This document shows positions 7,610 through 16,297 of a stretch of 37,374 bases of DNA, piece after piece; within the stretch, counting starts at the first letter, position 1; each line of letters begins with the position of its first letter. This stretch comes from Paucibacter sp. DJ2R-2 (lineage in GTDB: Bacteria; Pseudomonadota; Gammaproteobacteria; Burkholderiales; Burkholderiaceae_C). Both the position numbers and the translations under genes were made by a program. A model generated the notes under the pieces. It did not search any database and was not told the DNA's origin. It saw only the letters and a list, made by a program, of their open reading frames with translations. The stretch lies in NCBI RefSeq assembly GCF_025717675.1, contig NZ_JAJIRT010000016.1, positions 1-37,374 on the forward strand. Reading direction: 5' to 3'.

Positions 7610-8434
7610 ATGTCGATGTCGTTGGTGAAACACCCCAAACGCTGCCTTTGCGCCCTGCTCGCGGCGCTCGCACTCGGCACGCACATTCCGGTTTGGGCAC
7701 AAGAAGCTCCCAGCGCCAAAGCCACTGCGCCCCTGGTCTTGGCCGGCGAGGATGATTGGCCGCCCTACAGCGCTGCCGAGAAGCCGGGCGCCGACACGCA
7801 GCGCCCGCCGGTGGGCTTCAGCGTCGACCTGATCCGCGCGGCCCTGGCCACACAAGGCGTGCAGGTGCAGATCATCACCGTGCCCTTTTCGCGTTGCATG
7901 CTCTACGCCAAGACCGGCCAGGTCGCAGGCTGTTTCAACGCCACCGTCACCGACGACAACCGCAACGATTACGTCTGGCATCAGCCGGCCATGTTCGAGG
8001 AAGAGCTGTCCATCTTCGGCCGCGCCGACGACCCCAGCCCCGAGATGCGTCTGTCCGATCTGCGCGGCAAGCGGGTGGCCTACACCAATGGCTACACCTA
8101 TCCCAGCGAGTTCATGCACGACGCGCGCATCCAGAAGTTCAGCGCCGTCTCGGATGCCGCCCTGATGCGCATGCTGCTGAGCAAACGCGTGGACTACATC
8201 CTCTTGAACCGCACGCCAGCCTGGCTGCGCATCGACAACACGCCCGAGTTCCGCGGCCAGCTGCGCCGCACCGGACTCATCTCCATGGACGGCTTCTGGG
8301 TCGCGTTTTCCAAGCAGCACCCACAGGGCGAACGCCTGGCCCAGCAATTCAGCCAGGGCCTGGCGCAGATGCGCAAGGACGGCAGCTACCAGCGCCTGGT
8401 CGACGAGTTCAGACGCCGGGTCCGCTACCGCTGA
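7610..8434 (+). CDS. Periplasmic substrate-binding protein, SBP_bac_3 type
   Basis: Predicted exported solute-binding protein of 274 residues. A Sec signal peptide spans about residues 1-30, ending VWAQEAP. The mature part begins LVLAGEDDWPPYSA and GFSVDLIRAAL, the usual start of family 3 (amino-acid type) binding proteins, and continues with LRGKRVAYTNGYTYP and a C-terminal LAQMRKDGSYQRLVDEF helix. No permease or ATPase gene is adjacent, so it may serve a remote transporter or act as a sensor input. Met3 (7616) is an alternative start. It converges on lipA with about 33 bp between stop codons and no evident terminator. Confidence 0.85.
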   Translation: MSMSLVKHPKRCLCALLAALALGTHIPVWAQEAPSAKATAPLVLAGEDDWPPYSAAEKPGADTQRPPVGFSVDLIRAALATQGVQVQIITVPFSRCMLYAKTGQVAGCFNATVTDDNRNDYVWHQPAMFEEELSIFGRADDPSPEMRLSDLRGKRVAYTNGYTYPSEFMHDARIQKFSAVSDAALMRMLLSKRVDYILLNRTPAWLRIDNTPEFRGQLRRTGLISMDGFWVAFSKQHPQGERLAQQFSQGLAQMRKDGSYQRLVDEFRRRVRYR

Positions 8435-8467
8435 GGGCAGCGCCGATCCAGCCCGGACAAACCGATC

Positions 8468-9475
8468 TCAGGACGCAGCCGGAGCTTCAGCGCCGGCGGC
8501 CAGCACGCCATGGGCCTGCTGGTCGGCGTGGTAACTGCTGCGCACCATGGCGCCCACGGCGGCGTGAGTGAAGCCCATCTTGTAGGCCTCTTCCTCGAAC
8601 ATCTTGAAGGTGTCCGGGTGCACATAGCGGCGCACCGGCAGGTGGTGGCCCGAGGGCGCCAGGTACTGGCCAATGGTCAGCATGTCGATGTGGTGGGCGC
8701 GCATATCGCGCATGACCTGGAGGATTTCCTCGTCCGTCTCGCCCAGACCCACCATGATGCCGCTCTTGGTCGGCACGCCGGGCACTTCTTCCTTGAAGCG
8801 CTTGAGCAGGTTGAGGCTGAACTCGTAGTCCGAACCCGGGCGCGCTTCCTTGTACAGGCGCGGCGCGGTTTCCAGGTTGTGGTTCATCACGTCCGGCGGT
8901 GCGGCCTTGAGGATGTCCAGCGCACGGTCCATGCGGCCGCGGAAATCGGGCACCAGCACTTCGATCTGGGTCGAAGGGCTGAGCTCACGCACCTTGCGGA
9001 TGCACTCGGCAAAGTGGCCGGCGCCGCCGTCACGCAGGTCGTCGCGATCCACGCTGGTGATCACCACGTACTTGAGCTTGAGCGCGGCAATGGTCTTGGC
9101 CAGGTTCTCGGGCTCGTTCACATCGAGCGGATCGGGGCGGCCGTGGCCGACATCGCAGAAGGGGCAGCGGCGGGTGCACTTGTCACCCATGATCATGAAA
9201 GTGGCCGTGCCCTTGCCGAAGCACTCACCGATATTGGGGCAGGAGGCTTCTTCGCAGACCGTGTGCAGCTTTTGCTCGCGCAGGATCTGCTTGATTTCGT
9301 AGAAACGGGTGCTGGGCGAACCGGCCTTGACGCGAATCCAGTCGGGCTTCTTGAGCGTCTCGGCGGGCACGATCTTGATCGGGATGCGCGCCGTCTTGGC
9401 CTGGGATTTCTGCTTGGCCGTGGCGTCGTACGCCTCGCCTGTCTTTGCTTCGTGAGTGATGTTCTCGGTCGCCAT
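8468..9475 (-). CDS. lipA: Lipoyl synthase
   Basis: LipA is a radical-SAM enzyme that inserts two sulfur atoms into the octanoyl chain attached to the E2 subunits and GcvH. The 335-residue protein has both iron-sulfur motifs: the auxiliary cluster [12 protein letters not shown] (Cys74, Cys79, Cys85) and the radical-[11 protein letters not shown] (Cys100, Cys104, Cys107). Further family landmarks are [31 protein letters not shown] and the C-terminal MVRSSYHA, which supplies the serine ligand of the auxiliary cluster. The N-terminus has a Lys/Ala-rich extension typical of Burkholderiales. It lies 15 bp after lipB on the same strand, an obvious two-gene operon for lipoate assembly. Confidence 0.97.
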   Translation of the reverse strand: MATENITHEAKTGEAYDATAKQKSQAKTARIPIKIVPAETLKKPDWIRVKAGSPSTRFYEIKQILREQKLHTVCEEASCPNIGECFGKGTATFMIMGDKCTRRCPFCDVGHGRPDPLDVNEPENLAKTIAALKLKYVVITSVDRDDLRDGGAGHFAECIRKVRELSPSTQIEVLVPDFRGRMDRALDILKAAPPDVMNHNLETAPRLYKEARPGSDYEFSLNLLKRFKEEVPGVPTKSGIMVGLGETDEEILQVMRDMRAHHIDMLTIGQYLAPSGHHLPVRRYVHPDTFKMFEEEAYKMGFTHAAVGAMVRSSYHADQQAHGVLAAGAEAPAAS

Positions 9476-9490
9476 GCCAGCCTCGTTTCG

Positions 9491-10159
9491 TCAACGCTCC
9501 AGCTGGGCTTGCAGCCGTTCCCCGAAGCGCTGGGCCACTTCGGGCCAATCCGCAAAAACCCCAAGTGTAACGAGGTCCACCGTGCGCAGCCCCGCATAGC
9601 CACAGGGGTTGATACCTGCGAAGGGTTGCAGGTCCATGGCCACATTGAGGGCCACACCGTGGTAGCTGCAATGGCGCGTGACCTTGATGCCCAGGGCCGC
9701 CACCTTGCCCAGGCCACGGAAGGGGTCGTCGGCCGGCGCAGGGCCGGTGAGCGCCGCATGGGCAAACGGGTCGTCCAGCCGCACATAGATGCCCGGCGCG
9801 CCGGCCACGCGATGGCCGGTGACGCCGTAGCTGTCCAGGGTCTGGATCACCGCCGTTTCCAGGCGGAACACAAACTCACGCACATAGATGCCCAGGCGCT
9901 GCAGATTGACCAGGGGGTAAGCGACCACCTGGCCGGGGCCGTGGTAGGTCACCTGGCCGCCGCGGTTGGTCTGCACCACCGGGATGCCGGCCGGGGCCAG
10001 CACATGGTCGGCCTTGCCGGCCAGGCCTTGGGTGTAGGTAGGGGGATGCTCGCAAAGCCAGAGCTCGTCTTCGGTCTCGGGCCCGCGCTGTTCGCTGAAG
10101 GCACGCATGGCGTCGACCGTCTCGGCGTAGTCGACCCGGCCCAGGTTTTTCACAATCAT
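9491..10159 (-). CDS. lipB: Octanoyl-[ACP]-protein octanoyltransferase
   Basis: LipB moves octanoate from acyl carrier protein to lipoyl domains, giving LipA its substrate. The 222-residue protein has [19 protein letters not shown] at about 65-82, the catalytic lysine in [12 protein letters not shown] (Lys152) and the catalytic cysteine in INPCGYAG (Cys186), which forms the thioester intermediate in this family. The frame remains open upstream to 10360, but ATG 10159 gives the standard N-terminus [11 protein letters not shown] and normal length; the extension would run into the divergent Sel1 gene. The stop TGA at 9491 is 15 bp from the lipA start. Confidence 0.96.
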   Translation of the reverse strand: MIVKNLGRVDYAETVDAMRAFSEQRGPETEDELWLCEHPPTYTQGLAGKADHVLAPAGIPVVQTNRGGQVTYHGPGQVVAYPLVNLQRLGIYVREFVFRLETAVIQTLDSYGVTGHRVAGAPGIYVRLDDPFAHAALTGPAPADDPFRGLGKVAALGIKVTRHCSYHGVALNVAMDLQPFAGINPCGYAGLRTVDLVTLGVFADWPEVAQRFGERLQAQLER

Positions 10160-10238
10160 GGCGACATGGTAGCCAAGCCTGCAGGGCGGCGTGAAATCGG
10201 CTACCGTCTGGCCCTTTCCGAAACGGAAGCTTTCACCG

Positions 10239-10937
10239 ATGCCGACGATGCGCACTTTCTCTCTTTGGAAGAAAACGGTCTGGACGGCGGCCCTGCTCGC
10301 CCTGAGCAGCAGCGCCGCGCTGCATGCCCAGGAAGCACCTGCGCCCGAGCCTCCACCCACAGCGCTGGAGCGCGCCGTTCAAGCCTACGAAGCCGGTGAG
10401 CTCAAGGCCGCCGCACGCGGATTCACGGCGCTGTCGGCCCAGGCACGCCCTCTGCCCCTGGCCGACTACAACCTGGCCATGATGCATTTGCGCGAGGAGT
10501 TGCCCAAACCCAGCGCGCGCCGCGCCGAGCGCCTGCTGAAGCGAGCGGCAGCGGGCGGCCTGGTTCGCGCCGAGCTGGCCCTGGCCCAGCTCTACGAGCA
10601 AGGTCTGCTGGGCAAGCCGGATCTGGCCCAGGCCAAGGCTTGGAATTTGCGCGCCGCCAAGCGCGGCAGCAGCGAGGCACAGGTTGCCCTGGCCACGGCC
10701 TTTTACCTCGGCCGAGGCACGCCGGCGGACCCGGAGCAGGCCGCGCACTGGTACCGCGAGGCGGCCAAGGCCGGGGACGTAGGCGCGCAATACCTCTTGG
10801 GCTCGATGTACGAGAGCGGTTATGGCGTGCCGGCCGATCTGCGCCTGGCGCGCTATTGGTACGACATCGCCGCGCGCAATGGCGACGAAGGTGCGCCCTA
10901 CAAGATCAAGGCGATCGACGCGCAGTTGGGAAACTAA
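10239..10937 (+). CDS. Exported Sel1-repeat (TPR-like) protein
   Basis: Predicted periplasmic repeat protein of 232 residues from ATG 10239. A signal peptide (about 1-32, ending [10 protein letters not shown]) is followed by a Pro-rich linker and about four Sel1-like repeats: units around [53 protein letters not shown] and [19 protein letters not shown]. Such repeats bind partner proteins; the partner is unknown. The frame could begin at 10191, but that N-terminus is not signal-like. A GGAAG stretch lies about eight bases upstream of 10239. The gene sits on the plus strand between lipB (divergent, 79 bp) and ybeD (convergent, 12 bp), breaking an otherwise same-strand cluster. Confidence 0.82.
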   Translation: MPTMRTFSLWKKTVWTAALLALSSSAALHAQEAPAPEPPPTALERAVQAYEAGELKAAARGFTALSAQARPLPLADYNLAMMHLREELPKPSARRAERLLKRAAAGGLVRAELALAQLYEQGLLGKPDLAQAKAWNLRAAKRGSSEAQVALATAFYLGRGTPADPEQAAHWYREAAKAGDVGAQYLLGSMYESGYGVPADLRLARYWYDIAARNGDEGAPYKIKAIDAQLGN

Positions 10938-10949
10938 GCCCCAGCCTGC

Positions 10950-11252
10950 TCAGAGCACGACCTTGACCATGGGGTGGGTCGTCAGGGTGCGGTAGAGCTC
11001 GTCGAGTTGTTCTCGGCTGGTCACACGCACGGTGATGGTCAGGCCCAGATAGTTGCCGGCCTTGCTGGGACGCTGCTCCACGGTGGCGGCGTCGAAGTCC
11101 GGGTCGAAAGCCTGGGCCACCTTCACGATGGCCTCCACATAGCCCTCAACCTTGGCGCCCATGACCTTGATCGGGAAGTGCGAGGGGTAGGTGATCAGCG
11201 ACTGCTCGGGCGGAATGTCCGGTGGCGGCTGCATCGGGGGGAATTGGCTCAT
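10950..11252 (-). CDS. ybeD: DUF493 (YbeD) family protein
   Basis: Small cytoplasmic protein of 100 residues, full length for the YbeD/DUF493 family. The conserved core YPSHFPIKVMGAKVEGYVEAI and the ferredoxin-like fold ending LYRTLTTHPMVKVVL are recognisable; the first 17 residues are Pro-rich. The family has an ACT-like fold and is presumed regulatory. In many proteobacteria it lies between the dac gene and lipB, as here, so a link to lipoate or cell-wall functions is often suspected but not proven. It follows dat by 50 bp on the same strand. Confidence 0.92.
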   Translation of the reverse strand: MSQFPPMQPPPDIPPEQSLITYPSHFPIKVMGAKVEGYVEAIVKVAQAFDPDFDAATVEQRPSKAGNYLGLTITVRVTSREQLDELYRTLTTHPMVKVVL

Positions 11253-11302
11253 GATGCTTCTTCAATCAAAAGATTCAGATCTGAGGACGCAGATGCGTCG
11301 CT

Positions 11303-12178
11303 TCAGATCGATTGCAAGGGCTTGGCTCGCTGGTAAGCCTCATACAGCCGGGCGTAGACCGGCCCGGGCTTGCCGTGCAGAGCGCCATGGCCGACCGGCT
11401 GGTGGTCCAGACGAGTGACAGCCAGCACTTCCTTGCCGGCCGAGCTGAGGATGATCTCGTCCGCTGCAAAGAGCTCGGCCTCGGAGATGGGCCGCAGGTT
11501 GTAGCCGATGCCGCATTCCTCGCAGAGCTCACGCAGCAGCTCGACGCGAATGCCTTCGAGCAGGTCTTCGCTGCGCGGCGGACCTAGCAGGGCGCCCTCT
11601 TTGACGATCCAGACATTGGAGGACGCGCCCTCGGTCAGGAAGCCGTCGCGTAGCAGAATCGTCTCAGCCGCACCCTCGTCGGCCGAGATCTGCCGCGCCA
11701 GCACATTGCCCAGCAGCGAGATGCTCTTGATGTCGCCGCGCTGCCAGCGGAAATCACGCGCGCTGATGCAGGCCACGCCACGGTGCCGCTCTTCGGCCGA
11801 CATCGGCTTGGACGGCATGCTGTAGGCGAACACCGTCGGCACGGCGCCCTCAGGCATCGCATGGTTGCGCGGCGCGACGCCGCGGGTCACTTGCAGATAG
11901 ACCAACTGCTCGTCCGCCGCCACGCCGCGCACCAACTCACGCGCCATCTCCAGCCACTGGGCACGCAAGAGCGGGCTGGCGATGCGCAGCTTGGCGAGGT
12001 TGCGCTCCAGCCGCTCCATATGCGATTCGAAGCGGAACAAGCGCCGCTCGTAAACCGGCAGCACTTCATAGACCCCATCGCCGAAGATAAAGCCCCGGTC
12101 CATGACCGAGATCTTGGCCTCGGCCAGAGGCTGGTAGCTGCCGTTCAGGTAACAGCGGACATCGGGCAAAGCAAGCAT
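11303..12178 (-). CDS. dat: D-amino acid aminotransferase (class IV, PLP)
   Basis: PLP-dependent class IV aminotransferase of 291 residues, probably interconverting D-alanine and D-glutamate with their keto acids. Visible landmarks are ISVMDRGFIFGDGVYEVLPVY (residues about 23-43, given here as the fold-type IV opening), the PLP lysine in RGDIKSISLLGNVLA (Lys151), and FLTEGASSNVWIV. Branched-chain aminotransferase and aminodeoxychorismate lyase share the fold, but the opening and the neighbourhood favour a D-amino acid enzyme. The frame extends to 12244, yet ATG 12178 has GGAGG five bases upstream and gives the usual N-terminus. It lies between the D,D-carboxypeptidase gene and ybeD. Confidence 0.88.
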   Translation of the reverse strand: MLALPDVRCYLNGSYQPLAEAKISVMDRGFIFGDGVYEVLPVYERRLFRFESHMERLERNLAKLRIASPLLRAQWLEMARELVRGVAADEQLVYLQVTRGVAPRNHAMPEGAVPTVFAYSMPSKPMSAEERHRGVACISARDFRWQRGDIKSISLLGNVLARQISADEGAAETILLRDGFLTEGASSNVWIVKEGALLGPPRSEDLLEGIRVELLRELCEECGIGYNLRPISEAELFAADEIILSSAGKEVLAVTRLDHQPVGHGALHGKPGPVYARLYEAYQRAKPLQSI

Positions 12179-12256
12179 GCGGGCCTCCGGCAGCCAAGGT
12201 GAAGCGTCGTCGTCAAACCCCGAGCTTACGCCCGCCACGCCCACGGCAAAGTAGGA

Positions 12257-13459
12257 TCACTTGATCCACAAACGCATGGCGTCCCAGGCCCGGCCCAAGA
12301 TGCCGGCCAGCGGCACTTCTTCCAACACCACCAGGGGCACTTCGGCCACAGCCACGCCGCCAGCGGTGCTGACCTTCAAGGTGCCAACGCGCTGGCCCTT
12401 GCTCAAAGGAGCAACCAGGGGGTCGGTGCGTTCGATCTGGGTCTGCAGCTTGGCACCGTCGCCACGCGGCACGGCCACAAAGACAGGGCCTGCGGCGCCG
12501 AGCTTGGCTTGCGGGCTGGCGCCCTTCCAGACCGGCACGGTGCTGATGGCGGCGTCCTTATCAAACAGGCGCACGGCATCGAAGGCCGAGTAGCCCCAGT
12601 TCAGCAGCTTCTGGCTTTCGGTCGCGCGCGCTTCCTTGGAAGCCGTGCCCATCACCACGCTGAGCAAGCGGCGCTTGCCATTGGGAAACTCGCGCTGAGC
12701 GCTGGAGACCAGGCAGTAACCGGCGGCTTCGGTGTAGCCGGTCTTCATGCCGTCGACGCTGGGGTCGCGGCGCAGCAGCAGATTGCGGTTGTCCTGGCGG
12801 ATCTTGTTGAAGGTGAAATCGCGCTGCGAGTAATAGCTGTAGTACTCGGGGAAGTCGCGGATCAGGCTGGAGGCGATCACAGACAGGTCACGCGCGCTAC
12901 TCTTGTGGCCGGGCTCGGTCATGCCGGTCACGTTCTTGAACTGCGTGTTCTTCAGACCCCAGGCCTGCGCCTGGCGGTTCATCAGCGCCACGAACTGCTC
13001 CACCGTACCGGCCACACCTTCGGCCAGGGCCACCGAGGCGTCGTTGCCGCTCTGGATGATCATGCCGCGCAGCAGCTCGTCGACCTTGGGCGTCATGGTC
13101 GTGTTGATGAACATCAGCGAGGGGTCGCCCTTGCGCTCGTCCCAGGCGCGGGTGGAGACCGGCAGGGTTTGATCGAGGGTCAGGCGCTTGTCGCGCAGGG
13201 CACCAAACACGACATAGGCCGTCATCAGCTTGGTCAGCGAAGCCGGGTCATTGGGCGTGTCGGCATCGCGCTCGCTGAGCACGCGGTTGGCGCTCATGTC
13301 CAGCAGCAGGTAGCTGCGCGCGGCAATCTCAGGGCCGGGCATCTGCGATGCCGCTTGAGCCTGGCTGGCCGCGGCCGGCGCCTGCGCCTGCACCACGGGA
13401 GAGACCAGGGCCGAAGCAGCGGCCAGAGAGAAAGCAAGAGGGAACGAATAACGATTCAT
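12257..13459 (-). CDS. dacA: D-alanyl-D-alanine carboxypeptidase (PBP5/6 type)
   Basis: Penicillin-binding protein of the PBP5/6 class that trims the terminal D-alanine of peptidoglycan pentapeptides in the periplasm. About 400 residues. A signal peptide (about 1-26) precedes an Ala/Gln-rich linker. The three active-site motifs are present: SLTK, SGN and KTG (roughly residues 74-77, 137-139 and 239-241). The C-terminal beta-rich PBP5_C domain is followed by an amphipathic tail, AGILGRAWDAMRLWIK, expected to bind the inner membrane. GTG at 13462 directly precedes ATG 13459; either could initiate and no strong Shine-Dalgarno site decides. Symbols dacA and dacC are both used for such genes. Confidence 0.93.
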   Translation of the reverse strand: MNRYSFPLAFSLAAASALVSPVVQAQAPAAASQAQAASQMPGPEIAARSYLLLDMSANRVLSERDADTPNDPASLTKLMTAYVVFGALRDKRLTLDQTLPVSTRAWDERKGDPSLMFINTTMTPKVDELLRGMIIQSGNDASVALAEGVAGTVEQFVALMNRQAQAWGLKNTQFKNVTGMTEPGHKSSARDLSVIASSLIRDFPEYYSYYSQRDFTFNKIRQDNRNLLLRRDPSVDGMKTGYTEAAGYCLVSSAQREFPNGKRRLLSVVMGTASKEARATESQKLLNWGYSAFDAVRLFDKDAAISTVPVWKGASPQAKLGAAGPVFVAVPRGDGAKLQTQIERTDPLVAPLSKGQRVGTLKVSTAGGVAVAEVPLVVLEEVPLAGILGRAWDAMRLWIK

Positions 13460-13524
13460 CACAAGGGTTCTTTCGACTCGCGTTCAGGCGAATCCAAGCA
13501 GGAAAACAGAGGGCGGCAAACAGC

Positions 13525-14163
13525 TCAGGCGCGCCAGTTGCGCACGACCAGATCGCGCAGCAATGGCAGCTGACCGTGGAAGAAATGGCCCACGCCGGGC
13601 ACCACGACCACGGGCAGCGACTGCGGCCGCGCCCAGTCCAGCACCGAACTCAGGGGCACGACATCGTCCACTTCGCCGTGGATGACCAGGGTGTCCGAGG
13701 GCACGGGCGCGGTGTCGAAGCGACTGGTCGCCGGGCCTACCAGCGCCAGCCGTTCGGCGCGCTGGTCTTCGGGCAGGCGCAGCGCGGCTTGCGAGGCCAC
13801 ATAACCACCGAAGGAAAAGCCAGCCAGCACCAGGGGCTCGCCCGGCTCGCGCAGCGCGGCCAGCACGGCCAGGGCGTCGTCGATCTCGCCACGGCCTTCG
13901 TCCCAGCCGCCTTCGGACTTGCCAATGCCGCGGAAATTGAAACGAGCCACCCGGTAGCCCAGTTGCACAAAGGCTCGCGCCAAGGTCTGCACCACCTTGT
14001 TGTCCATGGTGCCGCCCTGCGTGGGGTTGGGGTGGCAGACCAGGGCCAGGCCACGCGTGGGCGGCATGGGCAGGTCGGCATGGCCGCTGGCCGGCCGGTC
14101 GATGGCGCATTCAATGGCACCGACCGGGCCGGGTACCAGGCGCTTTTCGGTCAAGGAATTCAT
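13525..14163 (-). CDS. Alpha/beta hydrolase
   Basis: Cytoplasmic alpha/beta-hydrolase of 212 residues. It shows the nucleophile elbow AGFSFGGY with Ser117, an oxyanion region ALVCHPNPTQGGTMDNK, an Asp in IHGEVDDVVP (about 166-167) and the catalytic His in VPGVGHFFHG (His193). The HPNP...GGTMDNKVV pattern is typical of a small conserved proteobacterial hydrolase group whose substrate is unknown. A second open frame overlaps (13484-14110), but only this one contains the motifs. It lies 18 bp after the ferredoxin gene and 65 bp before the dac gene. Confidence 0.88.
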   Translation of the reverse strand: MNSLTEKRLVPGPVGAIECAIDRPASGHADLPMPPTRGLALVCHPNPTQGGTMDNKVVQTLARAFVQLGYRVARFNFRGIGKSEGGWDEGRGEIDDALAVLAALREPGEPLVLAGFSFGGYVASQAALRLPEDQRAERLALVGPATSRFDTAPVPSDTLVIHGEVDDVVPLSSVLDWARPQSLPVVVVPGVGHFFHGQLPLLRDLVVRNWRA

Positions 14164-14181
14164 GGCGAGCGCGGCGCCTCT

Positions 14182-14508
14182 TCAGCGGCCGACGTTTTCG
14201 GGCAGCACCAGGCGCTCAACCACTTCGCCGCCCTTGAGGTGCTTGTCGACGATCTCGTCGATGTCGCTCTGGTCGACATAGGTGTACCAAACTGCCTCGG
14301 GGTAGACCACGGCCACCGGGCCACCGGCACAGCGGTCGAGGCAACCGGCCTTGTTGACGCGCACGCCGCCCTGGCCGCCCAGGCCCAGATCGCGCACACG
14401 CGCTTTGCAGTGATCGAAGCCTGCCTGCGCACCATGCTGAGCACAGCTGTTGTCACCGTTTTCGCGGTGGTTCAGGCAGAAGAAGATGTGGCGCTCGAAA
14501 TAGCTCAT
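14182..14508 (-). CDS. Thioredoxin-like [2Fe-2S] ferredoxin
   Basis: Small electron carrier of 108 residues with the thioredoxin-like ferredoxin pattern: Cys11 and Cys22 near the N-terminus, and Cys56 and Cys60 in KAGCLDRCAGGP. A fifth cysteine (Cys34) is not part of the usual ligand set. The opening FERHIFFCLNHRENG is characteristic of the stand-alone (2Fe-2S) ferredoxins in Burkholderiales. Redox partners are unknown. The gene is 18 bp upstream of the hydrolase gene, suggesting co-transcription. Confidence 0.9.
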   Translation of the reverse strand: MSYFERHIFFCLNHRENGDNSCAQHGAQAGFDHCKARVRDLGLGGQGGVRVNKAGCLDRCAGGPVAVVYPEAVWYTYVDQSDIDEIVDKHLKGGEVVERLVLPENVGR

Positions 14509-14559
14509 GCCGCCATTGTAGGGAGCCAGGACAAGAAGCCCTGGGGTTCACCCTTTGTT

Positions 14560-15663
14560 TCAAGACTCGCGGCGGGCGATCACGCGCAGCAACCAGGCCA
14601 GGGCCGCAAACGGCCAAACCCATCCCAGCCATTGGGCCAGGCCGTACATATTGATGAAGCGGCCCAGCTCCCAGGTCTGCAGTCGTTCTTCGAGGTAGGG
14701 GTCGGTCGGTGCCTGGCTGACCAGAGCGATCAAGCTGCTCAACACGATCAGGCCCAGGGCCGCATTGACCCGGCGCGGCAAGGCGCTGGCGGCCATGCCC
14801 AGCAGCGCACCGACCAGCAGACCCGGCCCGCTGGCCAGAGTCAGCCAGGACCAGGCATGTTGTGGGCCGAAGTTGAGGCCCGTGGAGATGGCCGTGCCCA
14901 GGGCGCCCAGGCCCAAGGCGCCGAGTGCCAGCGCCAGCCGGCGCTTGCCCGGCCGCGCCACCGACAGCGCCACCAGGGTGGGCGCCAACAGGCCCAGGGC
15001 GATTGCAATCGCCTCCAGGCCAGGCGGCAGCGCGCGCACGGCGCTCTCGTTCAACTCGTCACCCCACTGCAAGGCCCAGGGGGTGCCAGCCAGCAAATCG
15101 ACCGCAGCCACTTGCAGGCGCGGCAACCACTGGCCCAGGCCCAGCGGCACCGGCGCAGGAAACAGCAGGCCCAAGGGCCAGAGCGCCAGCAGCGCCAGCG
15201 CGCCGGCGCTGTGCGGCTGAAACCAGTAATCGCGCACATCCTCCCAGCGCCGCAGACCGCCCAAACGATAAAGCAGCCAGGCCAGAAAAAGCCCCAGCCA
15301 GGCGCCGGCGCCGTTGAGCAAAAAGTCGCCCAAGGCTGGCACCCGGTTGGGCAGGAAGTACTGCAAGGTCTCCAGGCCGTAGGACAGCATAGGCCCGGCC
15401 GCAGCAGTCACCAAAACGCCGGCGCGCAAGCTCCAGCCGCTGCGCATGGCGGCGGCAAAACACAAGAATCCGAGGGGCAGATAACCCAGCAGATTCGCCT
15501 GCAGGTCAAACCAGCTGAAATAGGGCGACCAGGGCAGGCTGAGCATGCCGCGCAGCTCCAGCCCCGGCGGCCACATCCAGGGGCCAAAGGGATAGAGACT
15601 GGCGTAGACGATCAACGCCAGATAGGCCAGCGCCAGCCAGGATGCAGAGCTTTGGCGGCGCAT
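14560..15663 (-). CDS. VanZ-like multi-pass membrane protein
   Basis: Integral membrane protein of 367 residues. The N-terminal half resembles the VanZ domain: LALIVYASLYPFGPW, a WFDLQANLLGYLPLGFL segment, GLETLQYFLPNRVPALGDFLLNGAGAWLG. About eight hydrophobic segments follow along the chain. VanZ homologues are widespread and mostly of unknown function; resistance to teicoplanin was described for the enterococcal protein, which does not imply that here. The frame extends to 15720 but ATG 15663 gives a compact N-terminus and does not overlap the upstream gene. It follows the HemJ-like gene by 19 bp on the same strand. Confidence 0.85.
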   Translation of the reverse strand: MRRQSSASWLALAYLALIVYASLYPFGPWMWPPGLELRGMLSLPWSPYFSWFDLQANLLGYLPLGFLCFAAAMRSGWSLRAGVLVTAAAGPMLSYGLETLQYFLPNRVPALGDFLLNGAGAWLGLFLAWLLYRLGGLRRWEDVRDYWFQPHSAGALALLALWPLGLLFPAPVPLGLGQWLPRLQVAAVDLLAGTPWALQWGDELNESAVRALPPGLEAIAIALGLLAPTLVALSVARPGKRRLALALGALGLGALGTAISTGLNFGPQHAWSWLTLASGPGLLVGALLGMAASALPRRVNAALGLIVLSSLIALVSQAPTDPYLEERLQTWELGRFINMYGLAQWLGWVWPFAALAWLLRVIARRES

Positions 15664-15682
15664 TGCTAGCTGGGCCCGTGGG

Positions 15683-16105
15683 TCAGAAGGGCTTGACGAC
15701 CACCAGGACGACGATGGCAATGAACATCAGCACGGCCGACTCGTTGAAAACACGGAACCAGCGGTGACTGCGGCGGTTGGCCGACTGCTCAAAACTGCGC
15801 AGGATGGACTTGCAGGCGTGGTGATAGCCGATCACGCCAAGCACCAGCAACAGCTTGGTGTGCATCCAACCCTGGTTGAAACCGCTGAAATTCAGCGCCC
15901 ACATCCAGCCGCCGAGAAGCAGGGCCGGGATCATCAGCAGGGTGGCAAATCGGTAGAGCTTGCGTGCCATCAAGAGCAGGCGCTCGCGCTCGGCATGGCT
16001 GTCGGCCGGCACCATGGCCAGGTTGACGAAGATGCGCGGCAGGTAAAAGAGACCGGCGAACCAGCTGGCCACGAAGACGATGTGAAAGGCTTTGATCCAG
16101 AGCAT
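15683..16105 (-). CDS. hemJ: HemJ/CopD-like protoporphyrinogen oxidase candidate
   Basis: Small membrane protein of 140 residues with four predicted helices. The opening MLWIKAFHIVFVASWFAGL, with His8, and the mid-segment MHTKLLLVLG, with Lys84, match the HemJ (UPF0093) pattern, in which a conserved His and Lys are needed for activity. HemJ oxidises protoporphyrinogen IX to protoporphyrin IX late in haem synthesis. Databases often label these proteins CopD family because of fold similarity. The assignment is strengthened by the divergent neighbour hemB, another haem gene. A candidate small RNA ends 73 bp upstream on the same strand. Confidence 0.82.
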   Translation of the reverse strand: MLWIKAFHIVFVASWFAGLFYLPRIFVNLAMVPADSHAERERLLLMARKLYRFATLLMIPALLLGGWMWALNFSGFNQGWMHTKLLLVLGVIGYHHACKSILRSFEQSANRRSHRWFRVFNESAVLMFIAIVVLVVVKPF

Positions 16106-16177
16106 CGCCGCATTATGCGTGGCGGCTTGACGCGCGCGAGGAACCGCCAGAAACGGTCGATTTCGCCGCGCGCAGAC

Positions 16178-16207
16178 AAAAAAAAGCCCCGGCCATGAAG
16201 CCGGGGC
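16178..16207 (-). terminator. Intrinsic terminator of the candidate sRNA
   Basis: An 8-bp perfect GC stem pairs 16200-16207 with 16186-16193 around a 6-nt loop, and eight T residues follow on the minus strand (16178-16185). Its orientation fits termination of minus-strand transcription, upstream of hemJ. Confidence 0.88.
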
Positions 16208-16291
16208 GAGAAAGCCTTATCGCTGTCATCACGCTAAGGCTCCTGCTCAGGGAGGAAAAGCAGGGAACGACCACCTTGCGGCTATCATTCG
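16178..16291 (-). ncRNA. Candidate sRNA with an anti-Shine-Dalgarno loop
   Basis: Read on the minus strand, this stretch has the build of a compact regulatory RNA of about 110 nt. Hairpin 1 pairs 16259-16264 with 16242-16247 (6 bp) and its 11-nt loop contains CCUCC, the complement of the GGAGG ribosome-binding core. Hairpin 2 pairs 16235-16241 with 16213-16219 (7 bp). The third element is an intrinsic terminator. An extended -10 promoter lies at the expected distance upstream. A family of toxic sRNAs with an anti-Shine-Dalgarno element has been described in Betaproteobacteria; from memory this locus resembles it, but no covariance model was run. It could instead be an attenuated leader of hemJ. 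The start is estimated from the promoter. Confidence 0.65.
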
Positions 16292-16297
16292 AAGTGA

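Noticed and set aside
8510-10399. A 629-codon plus-strand frame across lipA and lipB
   Set aside because: Antisense shadow of two well-supported genes, with no motif of its own.
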